DNA of 64,000 bases from Bradyrhizobium sp. CB3481 (GCF_029714305.1 NZ_CP121647.1:7026501-7090500); one strand, 5' to 3'; positions 1 through 8,212 are shown, numbered from the stretch's first letter. Notes: a model not told the origin generated them from the letters alone. Translations and numbers: made by a program.

Positions 1-244
1 TGTTCGTGACGTTCGCATGGCGGTTGGACAGCCCGAAGAAGGCGGAAATCGCCGCAATGTCCCAAGCATCCTCCTCGGTAAAACCGTGCGCATGGAGAGC
101 GAGCAGACCGCTGTCGTCCACCTTGTAGGCCTCGGTGGAAACCTTGATGGCGAATTCGATCATGCTCTTTTGCCGGTCGGTTATGCCAGCCTTCCTGTAA
201 TTCGTCGAGTGCGGCAGAAGTAGCCGGCGGGCGACCTCCTTCAA
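1..244 (-). CDS. AhpD-like peroxidase-related protein, C-terminal part, runs off the left edge
   Basis: Reverse-strand translation gives a stretch containing ITDRQKSMIEFAIKVS, HGFTEEDAWDI and SAFFGLSNRHAN. This matches the C-terminal half of the uncharacterized peroxidase-related (AhpD/carboxymuconolactone decarboxylase superfamily) enzymes. The upstream half, which carries the CxxC-type redox cysteines in this family, is not found in frame. The frame runs back into the receiver-cyclase gene, whose stop codon (241-243) overlaps a possible TTG start at 244. Either this is a short protein made by coupled translation, or it is a 5'-truncated remnant. The family match is fairly clear. The start and the integrity of the gene are uncertain. 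Confidence 0.5.
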   Translation of the reverse strand, partial: MKEVARRLLLPHSTNYRKAGITDRQKSMIEFAIKVSTEAYKVDDSGLLALHAHGFTEEDAWDIAAISAFFGLSNRHANVTN

Positions 245-1353
245 ATCATCTCCAGCACGTTGTATGCCGCTATGGGTCGACGCAAACCCTTGAGCGTCAG
301 TTCGCCTACTGGCTCCGCGGTTGCCCTGCCATCGAGCGCCTCGCGTACTTTGCTATCAACCAAGATCTGACCATCCCGCGCTTCTGCGCAAAGACGGGCA
401 GCCAGATTTACCACGGTCCCGATCGCGCTGTATTCGGAGCGGCCCTCGAAGCCGATAGCGCCGAGGGTCGCATATCCATATGCAATGCCGACTCCAAAGC
501 CGAGCTCGTATCTTTCACGCCGCCACTTTCCCGATAACTCCGACAAGCGGCTGCGCATCGCGACCGCCATCTGAACAGCTCGCTGGCACGGGTCTGGACA
601 AGGAATCGGATCGCCGAAAATCACCATGATTCCGTCGCCCAGGAATCTCTCCAGCGTGCCTTCAAACTCGTGGACCAGGGAGCCCAGCGTTGCATGGTAC
701 TCCCGCATCACCGCCATCACCTCCTCGGGCTCGGCGATCTCTGCGAAGGCAGTAAAGCCTCGCAGGTCACCGAAGACTATTGTCACTTGTCTGCGGTGGC
801 TCGCCAAAGGCTCATGCGTCGAGGAGGAAAGAATCAATTCCGCGATCTGCGGCGAAAGAAAGCGTTTTAGACGGCCCACCCGTTCAATTTGCACAACTTG
901 CTCCGCAACGCGTTGCTCAAGCATTCTGTTCCACACTGAGAGTTCGCCCGCCTGTGCTTCAACTCGATCATGCAGTTCCTTGATGCGGAGCATGGAGCGC
1001 ACGCGCGCAACGAGTGCTGCATGGTCGATTGGTTTGGTCAGATACTCGTCGGCGCCCGCGTTAAGTCCGGTGACGACATCTCTTGAGTCAGCTCGCGCCG
1101 TCACCATGATGATTGGAACGAATCCGAGCGTCGTATCGACCTTCAATCGCCGGCAGACTTCCAAGCCATCGATTTTCGGCATCATGACGTCGAGGAGGAC
1201 AACGTCTGGCGCGACTTCACGCACGACGGCGAGCGCGCGTTCACCGTTTTCGGCCTCCACGGTCTCGTATCCCTCAGCACCGAGACGCGCGGTAAGAAGG
1301 CAGCGATTCGTTTCGTTGTCATCCACGATCAGGATTCGGGGCGGGACATGCAT
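241..1353 (-). CDS. Response regulator with class III adenylate/guanylate cyclase output domain
   Basis: A 370-residue cytoplasmic protein. Residues 6-122 form a receiver domain with the acidic pair D11/D12, phospho-acceptor D55 (VVLLDVMMPK), T85 and K107. A short coiled linker (about 125-165) leads to a class III nucleotide cyclase domain (about 187-365). The two metal-binding aspartates are D196 (VFGDLRGFT) and D240 (FLGDGIMVIF), and the Asn/Arg pair lies in GTVVNLAARL. The usual adenine-selecting Lys before the second Asp is Arg (GTLERFLGD), so ATP versus GTP preference cannot be read. It is the last intact gene of the operon, 30 bp after the single-domain receiver, and is probably an output of the same kinase. 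Confidence 0.88.
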   Translation of the reverse strand: MHVPPRILIVDDNETNRCLLTARLGAEGYETVEAENGERALAVVREVAPDVVLLDVMMPKIDGLEVCRRLKVDTTLGFVPIIMVTARADSRDVVTGLNAGADEYLTKPIDHAALVARVRSMLRIKELHDRVEAQAGELSVWNRMLEQRVAEQVVQIERVGRLKRFLSPQIAELILSSSTHEPLASHRRQVTIVFGDLRGFTAFAEIAEPEEVMAVMREYHATLGSLVHEFEGTLERFLGDGIMVIFGDPIPCPDPCQRAVQMAVAMRSRLSELSGKWRRERYELGFGVGIAYGYATLGAIGFEGRSEYSAIGTVVNLAARLCAEARDGQILVDSKVREALDGRATAEPVGELTLKGLRRPIAAYNVLEMI

Positions 1354-1383
1354 TTCTGCTCCACGTCGGCACGCGTTGGAACC

Positions 1384-1749
1384 TCATGTCAGGTATCGAT
1401 TGATCGTCTCAAGTAGCTTTCGTGCGCTGTAGGGCTTTGCGACATAGGCATCGCAGCCTGCCACGCGTGCCTTTTCTTCGTCACCGCCAAGCGCATAGGA
1501 GGTGACGGCGACTATTGGAATATGGCGGAGATCTGATTGTGCTTTTATGCGCCGCGTCGCCTCGTATCCGTCGAGAATAGGCAGTTGGATATCCATCAGG
1601 ATCAGGTCCGGGCTTTGGGTTCGCGCTGCTATGAGCGCTGCTTCACCGTCGTGCGCCTCGATCATTTCGTAACCGACGCTTGCGAGCAGATCGCGCAGAA
1701 TCTGCCGATTGTCCTCTTGATCTTCGACCACCAGTACGCGCTTGCTCAT
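1384..1749 (-). CDS. Single-domain response regulator (DivK-like)
   Basis: A 121-residue receiver with no output domain. The acidic pocket is E9/D10, the phosphorylation site D53 (LMDIQLPILDG), followed by T83 and K105 (AKPYS). Its length and sequence resemble DivK/CheY-type receivers that act by protein contact or phosphotransfer. Its ATG overlaps the stop codon of the upstream kinase gene (ATGA), so the two are translationally coupled. It could be a phosphate sink or relay between the kinase and the receiver-cyclase, which starts 30 bp downstream. Confidence 0.88.
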   Translation of the reverse strand: MSKRVLVVEDQEDNRQILRDLLASVGYEMIEAHDGEAALIAARTQSPDLILMDIQLPILDGYEATRRIKAQSDLRHIPIVAVTSYALGGDEEKARVAGCDAYVAKPYSARKLLETINRYLT

Positions 1750-3380
1750 GACTGCGCCGCCTGTTGCTCAAGCCGAGCCGGGACCAGAAAGGAAAATCTC
1801 GCGCCATGACCGAGGCGGGATTCAATCCATATTCGCCCACCATGCATCTCCACAATGCGCTTTACGATGGCGAGGCCCAATCCAGCGCCTCCCTTCGTCT
1901 TGGTGATCGAGCTATCCACCTGCTGGAATTCCTGGAAGATTTTTGTTTGATCGGTTTGATCAATGCCCGGTCCAGTGTCCTGTACGGAAAATCTGTAGAA
2001 GTCCCCATTTGCCTCCACTTCGATCCGAACCTCCCCCGCATCGGTGAATTTGATCGCGTTGCCAACAAGGTTGAACAGTGCCTGAGCAAGCCTGCGTTCG
2101 TCGCCTCGCGCTGGCGGCAGACCAGGGGGAACGGCAAATTTCAACCCCAAACGCTTTTCGGCGGCGAGGGATTCAACCGATATATAAACACCGCTCACCA
2201 GTTCCTCTACGGAATAATCGGCCAGAGAAAGTTGGAGCTGTCCGGCTTCAATCTTGGAGAGATCGAGAACGTCGTTGATGAGTCCGAGCAGATGTCTGCC
2301 GTTCCGTTGGATGCGTTCGAGAGCTGATCGCATTTTCTCCGGAGGATCGCCGTATATGCCGTCCAGCAGGAGCTCCGAAAAGCCGAGTATCGCGTTCAGC
2401 GGCGTCCGCAATTCATGACTCATGTTTGCGAGGAACTGCGATTTGTGACGGCTGACCTCCTCAAGGCTTTGGTAGAGCTGCTGTAGCTCTTCGCAGGTCG
2501 AATTGACGTGCGCTGCAAGCTCCCCAAGTTCGTCCCGATTGGAAACCTTGATGCGCTGGGTGAAGTCGCCAGCCGCTATTCGATTCAGACCGTCGTGGAT
2601 GATGCGGACCGGTTCGATCACAGACCGGGAGATAGCATGTCCCAGGACCAGCGTAAGCACGAAGCTTGCCAGCGCGACGGCGGCGACAAGCATCTGAGAT
2701 CTGACATAGGTTTGCCGGCTCGCATCTATGCCGGCGACCATGTCTGCTTCTGCCCGATTGACCAATTGATTGGTCAGTCGTTCGAGTTTGTCTGCGAGCG
2801 GCCCGAGTTCTGCGAGTTCGTTCTGTTTGGCCTCAGCCGATCGCCCGTTGCGGATGAGATCGATGACGTGTGAAACTACGGCAATGAAGCGTGCGTACTC
2901 TTCGCGTACCTGATCCAGCAACGCAACCTCGTCCTTTGCGACGAACGAGACGCGGTCAAGATCGTACCCAAACTGATTGATCTGCCGCAGCGCACCCGCC
3001 AATGTCGTTTCACTCGGAAGGGCGAGAGCAGCGGATACGCCATGGAGCTGTCGAAGCGTATTGTGCTGCACCTGCCGGTATGCCTCGATCTTGTGCTGCA
3101 GGGCAACGACTTGGTTGGCCCGCTGGTCGGCTTCGCGGAGCGAAAGGAGCCCGATTACCCCAACCGAGATCAGGAGCATCTCGATGACAAGGAAGGCCGC
3201 GAGCAACTTGGTGCGCAGCGAGGGGCGCGATGCGAAGTCGACGAGACCGTCCTTCACCGACGCCCCGTCGCCACTTGCTCGCGATGGTGCAGCGAGCGGG
3301 CGCGGAGCAGGAAACGCGGTAGATGAATCAGCCTCCACGTTCACGTCGAACCTCGTTGAGGAAACGCCAGTCGGCTGCAT
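1746..3380 (-). CDS. Membrane sensor histidine kinase with HAMP domain
   Basis: A 544-residue inner-membrane kinase. The N-terminal tail of about 54 residues precedes TM1 (about 58-81), a mostly helical periplasmic region (about 82-228), TM2 (about 229-250) and a HAMP domain (about 251-305). HisKA carries phospho-acceptor H322 in MSHELRTPLNAILGFS. The ATPase domain has the N box (NLVGNAIKF, 437-445), DTGPGI (468-473) and GAGLGLAI (498-505). The ATG at 3380 lies 53 bp inside the upstream binding-protein gene; a GTG at 3257 is an alternative start that would remove the odd tail. Its downstream end overlaps the receiver gene by 4 bp. The helical periplasmic domain could be where the neighbouring binding proteins dock (inference). 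Confidence 0.88.
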   Translation of the reverse strand: MQPTGVSSTRFDVNVEADSSTAFPAPRPLAAPSRASGDGASVKDGLVDFASRPSLRTKLLAAFLVIEMLLISVGVIGLLSLREADQRANQVVALQHKIEAYRQVQHNTLRQLHGVSAALALPSETTLAGALRQINQFGYDLDRVSFVAKDEVALLDQVREEYARFIAVVSHVIDLIRNGRSAEAKQNELAELGPLADKLERLTNQLVNRAEADMVAGIDASRQTYVRSQMLVAAVALASFVLTLVLGHAISRSVIEPVRIIHDGLNRIAAGDFTQRIKVSNRDELGELAAHVNSTCEELQQLYQSLEEVSRHKSQFLANMSHELRTPLNAILGFSELLLDGIYGDPPEKMRSALERIQRNGRHLLGLINDVLDLSKIEAGQLQLSLADYSVEELVSGVYISVESLAAEKRLGLKFAVPPGLPPARGDERRLAQALFNLVGNAIKFTDAGEVRIEVEANGDFYRFSVQDTGPGIDQTDQTKIFQEFQQVDSSITKTKGGAGLGLAIVKRIVEMHGGRIWIESRLGHGARFSFLVPARLEQQAAQS

Positions 3381-4335
3381 CCGCGATGATTTTCGCAGGA
3401 CTCGATTTCACTATCCCCGCTTCGCGCAGACGAAGCGCGTAAAAACGGATCGTGTCTTCGGGATCGTAGTCGCGCCAGCGGCTGTACGGTACGTCCGCAA
3501 GAGTCTGAACCGCGTAGTCCAGGCGAGGCGTGAAACCCCTATCCACCATGCGCTGTGCAACAAGGGCCGGCTCGCTCACGCACAGATCCGTCGCTCGCAG
3601 CATCGCACGCACCACACGCTTGGTGGCGATGGGATTCTTTCGGACGAATTCGCGATTGCCCGCCAGCATGCAGCAAAAATACTGTGACCATGGGCGATCC
3701 AGAGCGCTGTTGACGATGACATGACCGATTTTCTGCGCATGCAGACGCTGGGGCTCTGGAGGAAATCCGAGAAAGGCGTCGATTTTTCCCTCTGCAAACA
3801 ACTCGATCGGTTTGACCGACGCGCTCGTCACCCACTCGATATCCTTGGCGGGGTCGAGTCCAACGAGTGTCGCCATCGCGCTGATGAAAACGTGCGGACT
3901 GCTCCCAACCCCCTGCTGGCCAACGGTTCGCCCCTTCAGATCGGCGACGCTACGTATGCCCTCTCTGGCGAATAGCTCGAAGCAGCCGACATGAATGCCG
4001 GCCAGAACAGAAATGCCCAGGCCCCGATCGATCTCAACAAGAAGCGGACCGGAGAAATGCAAAGTGAAGTCGAGATCGCCCTTCGCAATTGCTTTGGTTT
4101 GCTCCACGCCGGCATCAGATTCAACGTAAACCACATTGGAGATCCCCTCGGCATTCAGCAACTCGCTAACCACGTATTGCGGGGCAATGCAGATACTCGG
4201 GTTCTTCGCAAGGCGGACTGTGGTGGTTTCTGGCCTCGGCTCTTCGGCCCCTGGCCGAGCTGTGACACTCCAAAAGAGAGCGGTTGAAGCGCCGCAGGCC
4301 CCAGCCAACAGCAAATCGCGACGGTTCACATGCAT
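3328..4335 (-). CDS. NMT1/THI5-like periplasmic substrate-binding protein, copy 1
   Basis: A 335-residue ABC-type binding protein of the NMT1/THI5/TauA group. The start codon follows a strong ribosome site (GAGGAGG, 5 bp). A twin-arginine signal (NRRDLLLAG, residues 4-12) indicates Tat export. The mature part has features such as GLDPAKDIEWV and FLGFPPEPQRL seen in aliphatic sulfonate and pyrimidine-precursor binding proteins. There is no permease or ATPase gene nearby; instead it overlaps the kinase gene, which suggests a sensing role rather than transport. It is a tandem duplicate of the gene at 4605-5630. The middle and C-terminal parts are nearly the same, while residues about 70-95 and 140-150 differ. 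The ligand is unknown. Confidence 0.82.
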   Translation of the reverse strand: MHVNRRDLLLAGACGASTALFWSVTARPGAEEPRPETTTVRLAKNPSICIAPQYVVSELLNAEGISNVVYVESDAGVEQTKAIAKGDLDFTLHFSGPLLVEIDRGLGISVLAGIHVGCFELFAREGIRSVADLKGRTVGQQGVGSSPHVFISAMATLVGLDPAKDIEWVTSASVKPIELFAEGKIDAFLGFPPEPQRLHAQKIGHVIVNSALDRPWSQYFCCMLAGNREFVRKNPIATKRVVRAMLRATDLCVSEPALVAQRMVDRGFTPRLDYAVQTLADVPYSRWRDYDPEDTIRFYALRLREAGIVKSSPAKIIADAADWRFLNEVRRERGG

Positions 4336-4604
4336 CGCAACCTCCTCGAAATCACCTCAAACGGTAGCGTTTCCGGGAGCCGAACGTCGATTCGATGTAT
4401 CTGCGTGGACCTAAAGGCCCACTATCAGCAGAGACAGGACACCGTTTTTCGAAGAATAACGTACTCCTCAGTTCGGGAATGCAACAGTGGGTAGTTCGCT
4501 CCGCGGAATTAGGTAAGGGTGACTGCCGGAGTCGTTTAGCGCTGTCTCGACTTGCTGGCGATATCAGAGCCACCGCGCACTGACCAAGAGGCGACGTGGT
4601 CTAA

Positions 4605-5630
4605 TCAGCCACCAAGTTCACGTCGGACCTTGTTTAGAAACCGCCAGTCGGCTCCATCTGCGATGAGTTTCGCAGGGCCTGATTTGATCATCCCAGCTTC
4701 GCGCAGACGAAGCGCGTAAAAGCGGATTGTGTCCTCGGGATCGTACTCGCGCCAGCGGTTGTACGGCACGTCCGCAAGAGTCTGAACCGCGTAGTCCAGG
4801 CGAGGCGCGAAACCACCATCCACCATACGCTGTGCAACAAGGGCCGGCTCGCTCACGCACAAATCCGTGGCACGGAGCATGGCGCGCACCACGCGCTTCG
4901 TGGCGATGGGATTCTTTCGAACGAATTCGCGATTGCCCGCCAGCATGCAGCAAAAATACTGCGACCATGGGCGATCCTGCGCGCTGTTGACGATGACGCG
5001 ACCGATGTTCTGCGCGCGCAAACGTTGAGGTTCTGGGGGAAATCCGAGGAAGGCATCGATCTTGCCCTCCGCAAACAATTCGATCGGTTGGACCTTCGCG
5101 CTCGTCACCCACTCGATATCCTTGGCGGGATCGAGCCCAACAAGTGTCGCCATCGCGCTCAGGAATACATGCGGGGGTGACTCAAGCGATTGGACGCCGA
5201 CGGTTCGACCCTTCAATTCGGCGACGCTGCGTATGCCCTCCCTGGCGAAGAGCTCGAAGCAGCCGACATGAATCCCGGCTAGAATGGTAGTACGCAACCC
5301 TCGATCGATCTCGAGAAGAAGTGGACCAGAGAAATTCAGGTTGAAGTCGACATCGCTGTTTTTCCAGACAGCTTTGTCCTGTACAGCGCCGCTACCAAAG
5401 AATCCGGTTTCGACGTGAACGACGTTTGTGAACCCCTCGGCATTCAGCAGGTCGTTTACCACGTAGATAGGCGCGATGCAGATGCTTGGGCTCTTCGCGA
5501 GGCGGATTGTGGTGGTTTCTGGCGGCGGATCGGGCTCTTCGGCCCTGAGCCGTGTGGTAATGCTCCAAAGCAGTGCAGTGACGGCAGCGCAACACCCCGG
5601 CAATAGCAAGTCGCGACGATTCGCATGCAT
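4605..5630 (-). CDS. NMT1/THI5-like periplasmic substrate-binding protein, copy 2
   Basis: A 341-residue paralogue of the gene at 3328-4335. The ATG at 5630 sits 4 bp after GAGGAGGT; a GTG seven codons upstream is in frame but poorly placed. The signal again carries a twin-arginine motif (NRRDLLLPG). Compared with copy 1 it has a short insertion near residue 75 (GFFGSGAVQDKAVW region) and different residues near 145 (QSLESPPHVF versus QQGVGSSPHVF), while the C-terminal 200 residues are almost unchanged. This pattern fits divergence of ligand choice on a common scaffold. It is the first gene of the apparent operon that continues through copy 1, the kinase and the receivers. No transporter partners are present. 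Confidence 0.82.
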   Translation of the reverse strand: MHANRRDLLLPGCCAAVTALLWSITTRLRAEEPDPPPETTTIRLAKSPSICIAPIYVVNDLLNAEGFTNVVHVETGFFGSGAVQDKAVWKNSDVDFNLNFSGPLLLEIDRGLRTTILAGIHVGCFELFAREGIRSVAELKGRTVGVQSLESPPHVFLSAMATLVGLDPAKDIEWVTSAKVQPIELFAEGKIDAFLGFPPEPQRLRAQNIGRVIVNSAQDRPWSQYFCCMLAGNREFVRKNPIATKRVVRAMLRATDLCVSEPALVAQRMVDGGFAPRLDYAVQTLADVPYNRWREYDPEDTIRFYALRLREAGMIKSGPAKLIADGADWRFLNKVRRELGG

Positions 5631-5984
5631 CGGGACCTCCTCGAAAATCACCTTGAACGATAGTGCTTCCGGGGGCCGAACGTCGGTCCGACGAGATTTG
5701 CGGGACTAAAGCGCCCGCCAGCGATGAAGATAGCACTGCCGCGCCAAGTCGGATATGGCCGAAGACCTGACGCGTTTACGCCTACACACGGTTCCTTCTG
5801 GCACGTGCGGTCGGCTCCGGATCATTCGCGATCAAATTGAGCTTTGCAGACCACGTTTGATGTGTCCCTCACAACGACCAGGTTGGTCTTCCCCTATACA
5901 ATTGCGGCATGACAGAAGTAGCCAGATGAGAATGCCGCCCTCGGCCGTTTTGCTCTAAGCCATCCCGCAAGGCCCGACACCGGC
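5631..5984. other. Intergenic region upstream of the binding-protein operon
   Basis: About 350 bp between the LysR gene end and the first binding-protein start. The 95 bp nearest the operon is the leader shared by both duplicated copies. The rest probably holds the operon promoter. A sequence near 5741-5760 (minus strand TGGCGCGGCAGTGCT) resembles a sigma-54 site but has 1 bp too short a spacing. No RNA gene or small coding sequence was recognised. Confidence 0.4.
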
Positions 5985-6908
5985 TCAGGCGAGCTTGATG
6001 TCCCAGAGGCCCTCTTCGCGACAGGCGATCAGCTCATTGCGGAGCAGCTCGCTCACCAGCGCAATCGCAGTCGAGCCGGGATGATCGATGGGAGACGCAA
6101 GGGTCAGTTCGCGCATTGGCGAAGGTTTTGCGATCGCCGCGGTTTCCAGCCGACCGCTGGCGACCTCGCTGCGCACCGAGGACGGCGGCAGCAGCGTATA
6201 TCCGAGCCCCTCCTCGACCAGGCTGGTCAGCACGCGGAACGAATCCGCCTCCAGCTTGACGTCGAGCTTGAGCTTCTTCTTCGCCGCCGCCTGCTCGATC
6301 AGCGCCCGGAGCCCGTGCGAATGACTGGGCAGCACCAGGCGCTGTTTCAAGAGCCAGCCGATATCGACCTGCTTCTTCCTGGACAATCCGCTGCCGCGCG
6401 GACCGACGGCGACGATCGGATCGCGGCCGAGGCTTTGCACGGCAAGATGCAAATCGCTCGAGGGGCCATAGATCAGCGCCAGATCCATCTCGCCGCGGTG
6501 CAGCCATTCGGTCAGGTGGCCGCTGTAGCTTTCGACGATGCAGAGCGCGATGCCCGGATATTTGTCGACGGTGCGGCGGGCGAGCCGCGCCGAGATCACG
6601 CAGCTCACGGTCGGCACCAGGCCGAGCACCACGCGTCCCGAGGGCGGGCCGCCGGCAGACTGGATCTCGTCGCGCACCTGGTCGATCTGCCGGACGATGC
6701 CGGCGGTGCGCGCCAGCAAGAGGCGGCCGGCATCGGTCAGCACCATGCCGCGGCCGTTGCGCGTGAACAGCTCGGCGCGCAATTCATGCTCGAGCAGCTT
6801 GATCTGCCTGCTCAGCGCCGGCTGCGCCACGCGCAGCGTGTCGGACGCCTTGCTGAGGCTGCCGAGCTCGGCCACGCAACTGAAGGTCCTGAGCTGCCGG
6901 ATATCCAT
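5985..6908 (-). CDS. LysR-family transcriptional regulator
   Basis: A 307-residue LysR regulator with an N-terminal winged helix-turn-helix (residues about 3-60; recognition region LSKASDTLRVAQPALSRQIK) and a periplasmic-binding-like effector domain (about 90-295). It is transcribed away from the acyl-CoA dehydrogenase operon at 7037, the classical arrangement for a regulator of an adjacent catabolic operon. A CTAT-N11-ATAG palindrome lies in the shared gap. The effector is probably a substrate or CoA-pathway intermediate (inference). The ATG start agrees with the normal LysR N-terminus (MDIRQLRTFSCVAE). Confidence 0.88.
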   Translation of the reverse strand: MDIRQLRTFSCVAELGSLSKASDTLRVAQPALSRQIKLLEHELRAELFTRNGRGMVLTDAGRLLLARTAGIVRQIDQVRDEIQSAGGPPSGRVVLGLVPTVSCVISARLARRTVDKYPGIALCIVESYSGHLTEWLHRGEMDLALIYGPSSDLHLAVQSLGRDPIVAVGPRGSGLSRKKQVDIGWLLKQRLVLPSHSHGLRALIEQAAAKKKLKLDVKLEADSFRVLTSLVEEGLGYTLLPPSSVRSEVASGRLETAAIAKPSPMRELTLASPIDHPGSTAIALVSELLRNELIACREEGLWDIKLA

Positions 6909-6940
6909 TGCTTGCCATTCTTCGAAGGCAGGTTCATACG

Positions 6941-6959
6941 CTATAACAATTCAGCATAG
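6941..6959. promoter_or_regulatory. Candidate LysR binding site (T-N11-A palindrome)
   Basis: CTAT-AACAATTCAGC-ATAG is a perfect 4-bp inverted repeat with an 11-bp spacer, the T-N11-A form bound by LysR-type regulators. It lies 33 bp upstream of the regulator start and 78 bp upstream of the divergent dehydrogenase start. Confidence 0.5.
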
Positions 6960-7036
6960 GGGACCCGCCGGCGCTGCACAACGTTCCCCTTCCCAGAGCA
7001 ATTGACATCAACCCGCATCCACGCCCAAAAAATCAG

Positions 7037-8203
7037 ATGACCGCACCAGAACAACAGGACGAATTCCACGACATCCGCGACGCCGTCGCCAAGCTCTGCG
7101 CCCAGTTCCCCGGCGAATACTGGCGCAAGCTCGACCGCCAGATGGCGTATCCGAAGGAGTTCGTCGATGCGCTGACGGAAGCCGGCTACCTCTCGGTCTT
7201 GATCCCCGAGGAATATGGCGGCTCCGGCTTAAAACTGTCGGCGGCGGCGGCGATTCTGGAAGAGATCCAGCGGGCGGGGTGCAATGGCGGTGGCTGCCAC
7301 GCCCAGATGTACACGATGGGCACCGTGCTGCGGCACGGTAGCGACGCCCAGAAGGCGAAATACCTGCCGGGCATCGCCAGCGGCAAACTGCGCCTGCAGG
7401 CGTTCGGCGTCACCGAGCCGACCAGCGGCACCGACACCTCCTCGCTGAAAACAGTCGCGCGGCGTGACGGCGACCACTACGTCGTCAACGGCCAGAAGAT
7501 CTGGACCAGCCGCGCCGAACATTCCGATCTGATGATCCTGCTGGCGCGGACCACGCCGAAGGAGCAGGCCAAGAAGCGCACCGACGGGCTTTCGGTGTTC
7601 ATCGTCGACATGCGCGAGGTCAAGGGCAAGGGCCTGGAGATCCGCCCGATCAGAACCATGATGAACCACGCCACCACGGAAGTGTTCTTCACGGACATGC
7701 GCGTGCCTGCCGAAAACCTGATCGGCGAGGAAGGCAAGGGCTTTCGCTACATCCTTTCAGGCATGAATGCCGAGCGCATTCTCATTGGAGCGGAATGCAT
7801 CGGCGATGCCAAATGGTTCATCGCCAAGGCGACCAACTACGCCAAGGAGCGCGCGGTTTTCGGGCGCCCGATCGGCCAGAATCAAGGCATCCAGTTTCCG
7901 ATCGCGAAGGCTTATGCCGCGATGCGCGCCGCCGAGCTGATGGTGAAGGAAGCTACGCGCAAATACGAGGCCGGGCTTGATTGCGGCGCGGAAGCCAACA
8001 TGGCCAAGATGCTGGCGGCTGACGCCTCGTGGGACGCGGCCAATGCCTGTGTGCAGACCCATGGCGGGTTCGGCTTCGCGGAAGAATATGATGTCGAGCG
8101 CAAGTTCCGCGAGACGCGGCTCTATCAGGTCGCACCGATCTCGACCAACCTGATCCTGTCCTACGTCGCCGAGCATGTGCTCGGCCTGCCCCGCTCCTAC
8201 TGA
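7037..8203 (+). CDS. Acyl-CoA dehydrogenase family protein
   Basis: A 388-residue FAD-dependent dehydrogenase that would introduce an alpha,beta double bond into an acyl-CoA. It has the N-terminal helical domain, the mid beta-domain with FGVTEPTSGTD (FAD/substrate contacts) and GQKIWTSRAEHSD, and a C-terminal helical domain with RAVFGRPIGQNQGIQF. At the position of the usual catalytic Glu (YEGT in medium-chain enzymes) this protein reads YQVAPIST, so the base is missing there or located elsewhere. First gene of an operon with a CoA-transferase (9 bp gap) and a hydratase, diverging from a LysR gene. The substrate is perhaps a C5 dicarboxylyl-CoA, judged only from the neighbours. Confidence 0.85.
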   Translation: MTAPEQQDEFHDIRDAVAKLCAQFPGEYWRKLDRQMAYPKEFVDALTEAGYLSVLIPEEYGGSGLKLSAAAAILEEIQRAGCNGGGCHAQMYTMGTVLRHGSDAQKAKYLPGIASGKLRLQAFGVTEPTSGTDTSSLKTVARRDGDHYVVNGQKIWTSRAEHSDLMILLARTTPKEQAKKRTDGLSVFIVDMREVKGKGLEIRPIRTMMNHATTEVFFTDMRVPAENLIGEEGKGFRYILSGMNAERILIGAECIGDAKWFIAKATNYAKERAVFGRPIGQNQGIQFPIAKAYAAMRAAELMVKEATRKYEAGLDCGAEANMAKMLAADASWDAANACVQTHGGFGFAEEYDVERKFRETRLYQVAPISTNLILSYVAEHVLGLPRSY

Positions 8204-8212
8204 GTTCAGAAC

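Larger units (their letters stand above)
3328..5725 (-). repeat. Tandem duplication of a binding-protein gene with its leader
   Basis: Two copies of a block of about 1.1 kb lie head to tail (about 3328-4425 and 4605-5725). Each copy holds a binding-protein gene, an identical GAGGAGG ribosome site, and about 80 bp of related upstream DNA (e.g. GAACGTCG and the CTAAAG segment). The leader was therefore duplicated with the gene. Drift is uneven along the gene, greatest in the N-terminal third. Confidence 0.75.

Noticed and set aside
5738..5762. A sigma-54-like promoter upstream of the binding-protein operon
   Set aside because: TGGCGC and TGCT are close to the -24/-12 elements, but the spacing is 1 bp short and the -24 element has a mismatch. 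No sigma-54 activator gene is nearby.
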